DNA of 60,586 nucleotides. Source: Pseudomonas fragi (GTDB lineage: Bacteria; Pseudomonadota; Gammaproteobacteria; Pseudomonadales; Pseudomonadaceae). The notes beneath the pieces are model-generated. The model had not been told where the DNA came from. It was given only the letters and a program-made list of their open reading frames with translations, and did no database searches. Positions within the stretch are counted from its first letter, which is position 1; every line of letters starts with the position of its first letter. The position numbers and the translations under genes were made by a program. Shown piece after piece: positions 58,756 to 60,586 of the stretch. The stretch is taken from the NCBI RefSeq assembly GCF_002269505.1, contig NZ_NQKQ01000030.1, positions 1 to 60,586 of the forward strand. The letters are read 5' to 3'.

Positions 58756-60099
58756 ATGAGCCTGGTGAAACCTTCCCATGCTGGATATTTTTGCGGCCAA
58801 TCGGTTGTTGCGCTGGCAGAACGCCTGCGCGCGGGCAGCCTGACAAGCATCGAGCTGACCCGGGCCGCCCTGGACAGCATCGAGCGGCTGAACCCGACCC
58901 TGAACGCCTTTGTCCAGGTCGACGCCCCCGTAGCCCTGGCCCAGGCCCGCAAGGCCGACCAACTGTTTGCCCAAGGCGTTGACCTGGGACTGCTGCAGGG
59001 CATACCGGTGGCGGTCAAGGACAATATCGACACCTTCGACTACGTCACCACTTATGGCTCGGCGCATTTTGAAGGGCATCGGCCCAGCTGTGATGCATTG
59101 TGCGTGCAGCGCTTGCGCGAAGCCGGGGCGGTGATTGTCGGCAAGACCCTGACCCACGAATTCGCCTACGGTCCGACTGGCGACCGCTCGCTGCAAGGCG
59201 CGGCGCGCAACCCGTGGGACAGTCGCTGCATGACCGGCGGCTCCAGCGCCGGCAGCGCGGCGGCGGTCGCCAGCGGCATGGTGCCGTTGGCGCTGGGTAC
59301 CGATACCGGCGGCTCGATCCGAATCCCGGCAGCCTTGTGCGGAGTGGTCGGCTTCAAGCCGTCGTTTGCCAGCGTGTCCCTCGAAGGGGTATTTCCGTTG
59401 TCGTCGAGCCTCGACCATGTCGGGCCCATCGCCAACAACGTCGAGGATGCGCGTTTGCTGTTCGAAGTTATCGCTGCGCGTGAGGTTGCGCCGGCGCCCG
59501 AAGCCCGGCCATTGCGGGTGGGCTGGATCAGCGCGGGCAGCTTTGGCCCGGTTGATGCTGAGGTAGACCGGCAGGTCTATCATGTTGCCCTGCAGATGTT
59601 TGGCGATGCGTTGCAGCCAGTCGGCGATCTGGCGCCGCTGGCCGCTGCGATGAAAGACACCTTGCTGACCCTGCAACGTGCCGAGGCCTATGACGTGCAT
59701 GCCGAACGCATGCTCGAAGCGCCGCAATTGTTCGATCAGGAAGTGCGTGAGCGCCTCGAATTGTCGCAGGAGGTCAGGGGTTGGCAATACATCCGTGCCC
59801 AGGCGGCCCAGGCGCAATTCAAGGCGGCGATGGCGCAGATCTTCGAGCACTTCGACTTTTTGCTGTCGCCCAGCGTGCCGATCACCGCGACGGCGGTTGA
59901 TGCGCGTGAAGTGCGGGTAGGGGGGCAGAGCATTGATGTACGCGCCGCCGTGCTCAGCCACACCAGTGCCTGGAACCTCACCGGCCTGCCTGCTATCAGC
60001 CTGCCGGCAGGGCAGGTGCGGGGCATGCCGGTAGGCCTGCAAGTGATTGCCGCCATTGGCGAGGATGATCGACTGTTGCAGGAAATGGCCAGGCTTTGA
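58756..60099 (+). CDS. Amidase signature hydrolase
   Basis: 447 residues from ATG 58756. The Ser-cisSer-Lys triad is visible: Lys in GIPVAVKDNIDTFD (about 82-95) and Ser-Ser in RCMTGGSSAGSAAAVASGMV, with the nucleophile Ser in GTDTGGSIRIPAALCG. Such enzymes cleave amides or amidated acids to acid and ammonia; GatA-like substrates are unlikely since no gatB/C is near. It is the second gene of the MFS operon, so the carrier likely imports the substrate it cleaves. Confidence 0.9.
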   Translation: MSLVKPSHAGYFCGQSVVALAERLRAGSLTSIELTRAALDSIERLNPTLNAFVQVDAPVALAQARKADQLFAQGVDLGLLQGIPVAVKDNIDTFDYVTTYGSAHFEGHRPSCDALCVQRLREAGAVIVGKTLTHEFAYGPTGDRSLQGAARNPWDSRCMTGGSSAGSAAAVASGMVPLALGTDTGGSIRIPAALCGVVGFKPSFASVSLEGVFPLSSSLDHVGPIANNVEDARLLFEVIAAREVAPAPEARPLRVGWISAGSFGPVDAEVDRQVYHVALQMFGDALQPVGDLAPLAAAMKDTLLTLQRAEAYDVHAERMLEAPQLFDQEVRERLELSQEVRGWQYIRAQAAQAQFKAAMAQIFEHFDFLLSPSVPITATAVDAREVRVGGQSIDVRAAVLSHTSAWNLTGLPAISLPAGQVRGMPVGLQVIAAIGEDDRLLQEMARL

Positions 60100-60586
60100 T
60101 GAGGTCCGCTTCCAAAAGGAATTTGTGGTGTTCGCTAATCCCCCCAAACAGGTCGGCCGCCTCGGATCTTGATCTGCCCGCCCCATCGGGAGGCCGTACG
60201 ATGGGGCGAAAGCGCTTGGGTTACTTTGCCGCTTTTGCAAAGTGACTCGCTGTAAGAGCGAAACCAATATTTCAGTTGGACGCTAATGCCGGATATGTAC
60301 CTGCTACCCCTGTTAAACATCGAGTACATATCCATTCGATGTGTCACGGCTCTCTACGGGTTCCGCCCTTACGGCGGCTCACTTTTGTCAAACAGCCACA
60401 AAAGTAAGCAAAAAGGCCTTGCCCTGCCATACGGCCGCCTCGCCAAGGCTCGCCGGTGCCCTCACTCCGGCACTGTTATGGGGGCACGCCGCGACGGGCC
60501 ATCCATGGCCCATCGCGGCTGGCGCGGCGTCCTGCCGCGCCACCCCCATAACAGCACCTGCGTTCGGCCTTCTGTGAGGGGCATTC
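60100..60586. repeat. Pseudomonas non-coding repeat with cruciform
   Basis: No gene in 487 bases. It shows CCCCATCGGG/TGGGGCG palindromes at 60182-60207, TTACTTTGCC/GCAAAGTGAC, and at 60475-60552 a three-armed palindrome: GTTATGGGGG (60475-60484) pairs with CCCCCATAAC (60543-60552), enclosing GCCGCGA-GGGCCAT hairpin (60488-60519) and TGGCGCGG/CCGCGCCA hairpin (60520-60541). Similar sequences are abundant in this genus. Confidence 0.7.

Noticed and set aside
1..60586. CRISPR arrays, tRNA or rRNA genes, prophage structural genes, toxin-antitoxin pairs
   Set aside because: I looked for regular spaced repeats, tRNA-like cloverleaves and phage or toxin motifs and found none that I could support.

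Overview
The window is a piece of a Pseudomonas chromosome, probably from the fluorescens/fragi side of the genus. This rests on the GC-rich third positions, several families of Pseudomonas-type REP/REPIN palindromes, a FepA/PfeA-like receptor, FecI/FecR remnants, and many LysR, LacI, TetR and XRE regulators beside small catabolic operons. No rRNA, tRNA or CRISPR array was seen. It is accessory and niche-adaptation territory: import systems, oxidoreductases and local regulators.

Left edge (1-2,900): decayed DNA. Two head-to-tail partial IS30-family copies cut off the start of an NAD-binding dehydrogenase gene. Next comes a frameshifted FecI-type sigma factor with a 43-residue FecR stub, a Fur-like box, and an unrecognised small gene.

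2,900-11,650: a LacI-type regulator, with a perfect TGTTAGCGCTAACA operator between it and a divergent operon of TonB-dependent receptor, flavin monooxygenase (NtaA/SnaA/DszA type), aldo/keto reductase and an SsuA-like binding protein. This looks like uptake and oxidation of a small organic, possibly organosulfur, compound. A DppA-like peptide-binding protein with a strong terminator follows.

11,650-16,200: small enzymes (P-loop kinase-like, two GNAT), then a P450 translationally coupled to an ABM monooxygenase-fold protein and divergent from an ArsR-type regulator. 16,150-22,700: a MerR/DUF2938 pair with a textbook MerR promoter; a sigma-54-type promoter driving a Tat-exported flavin amine oxidase, a cytochrome c and a periplasmic RidA; an HPP/TetR pair with a palindromic operator; and a LysR/RidA pair.

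22,700-35,400: a diguanylate cyclase preceded by a long inverted repeat, an MFS carrier, envelope and housekeeping genes, a Fur-boxed catecholate-siderophore receptor operon (fepA-like, DUF3649, PepSY, DUF3325), and an amino-acid ABC transporter lacking an ATPase gene.

35,600-46,300: the most striking block. On one strand lie tonB, exbB, exbD, a large TonB-dependent receptor and yejA, yejB, yejE, yejF. Together they encode every protein needed to carry a peptide-like substrate from outside the cell to the cytoplasm. The leader holds a 10-bp inverted repeat and three GTAAAG-like hexamers at 10-bp spacing.

46,900-60,100: an ABC exporter, a two-component system, a MATE pump, an MFS/NTF2-like pair divergent from an XRE regulator, and a LacI/MFS/amidase catabolic locus with two CAAACGTTTG operators. 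The right edge is a non-coding palindromic repeat.

Each import or catabolic locus carries its own regulator or a recognisable control site, so these are probably independent substrate-responsive modules.
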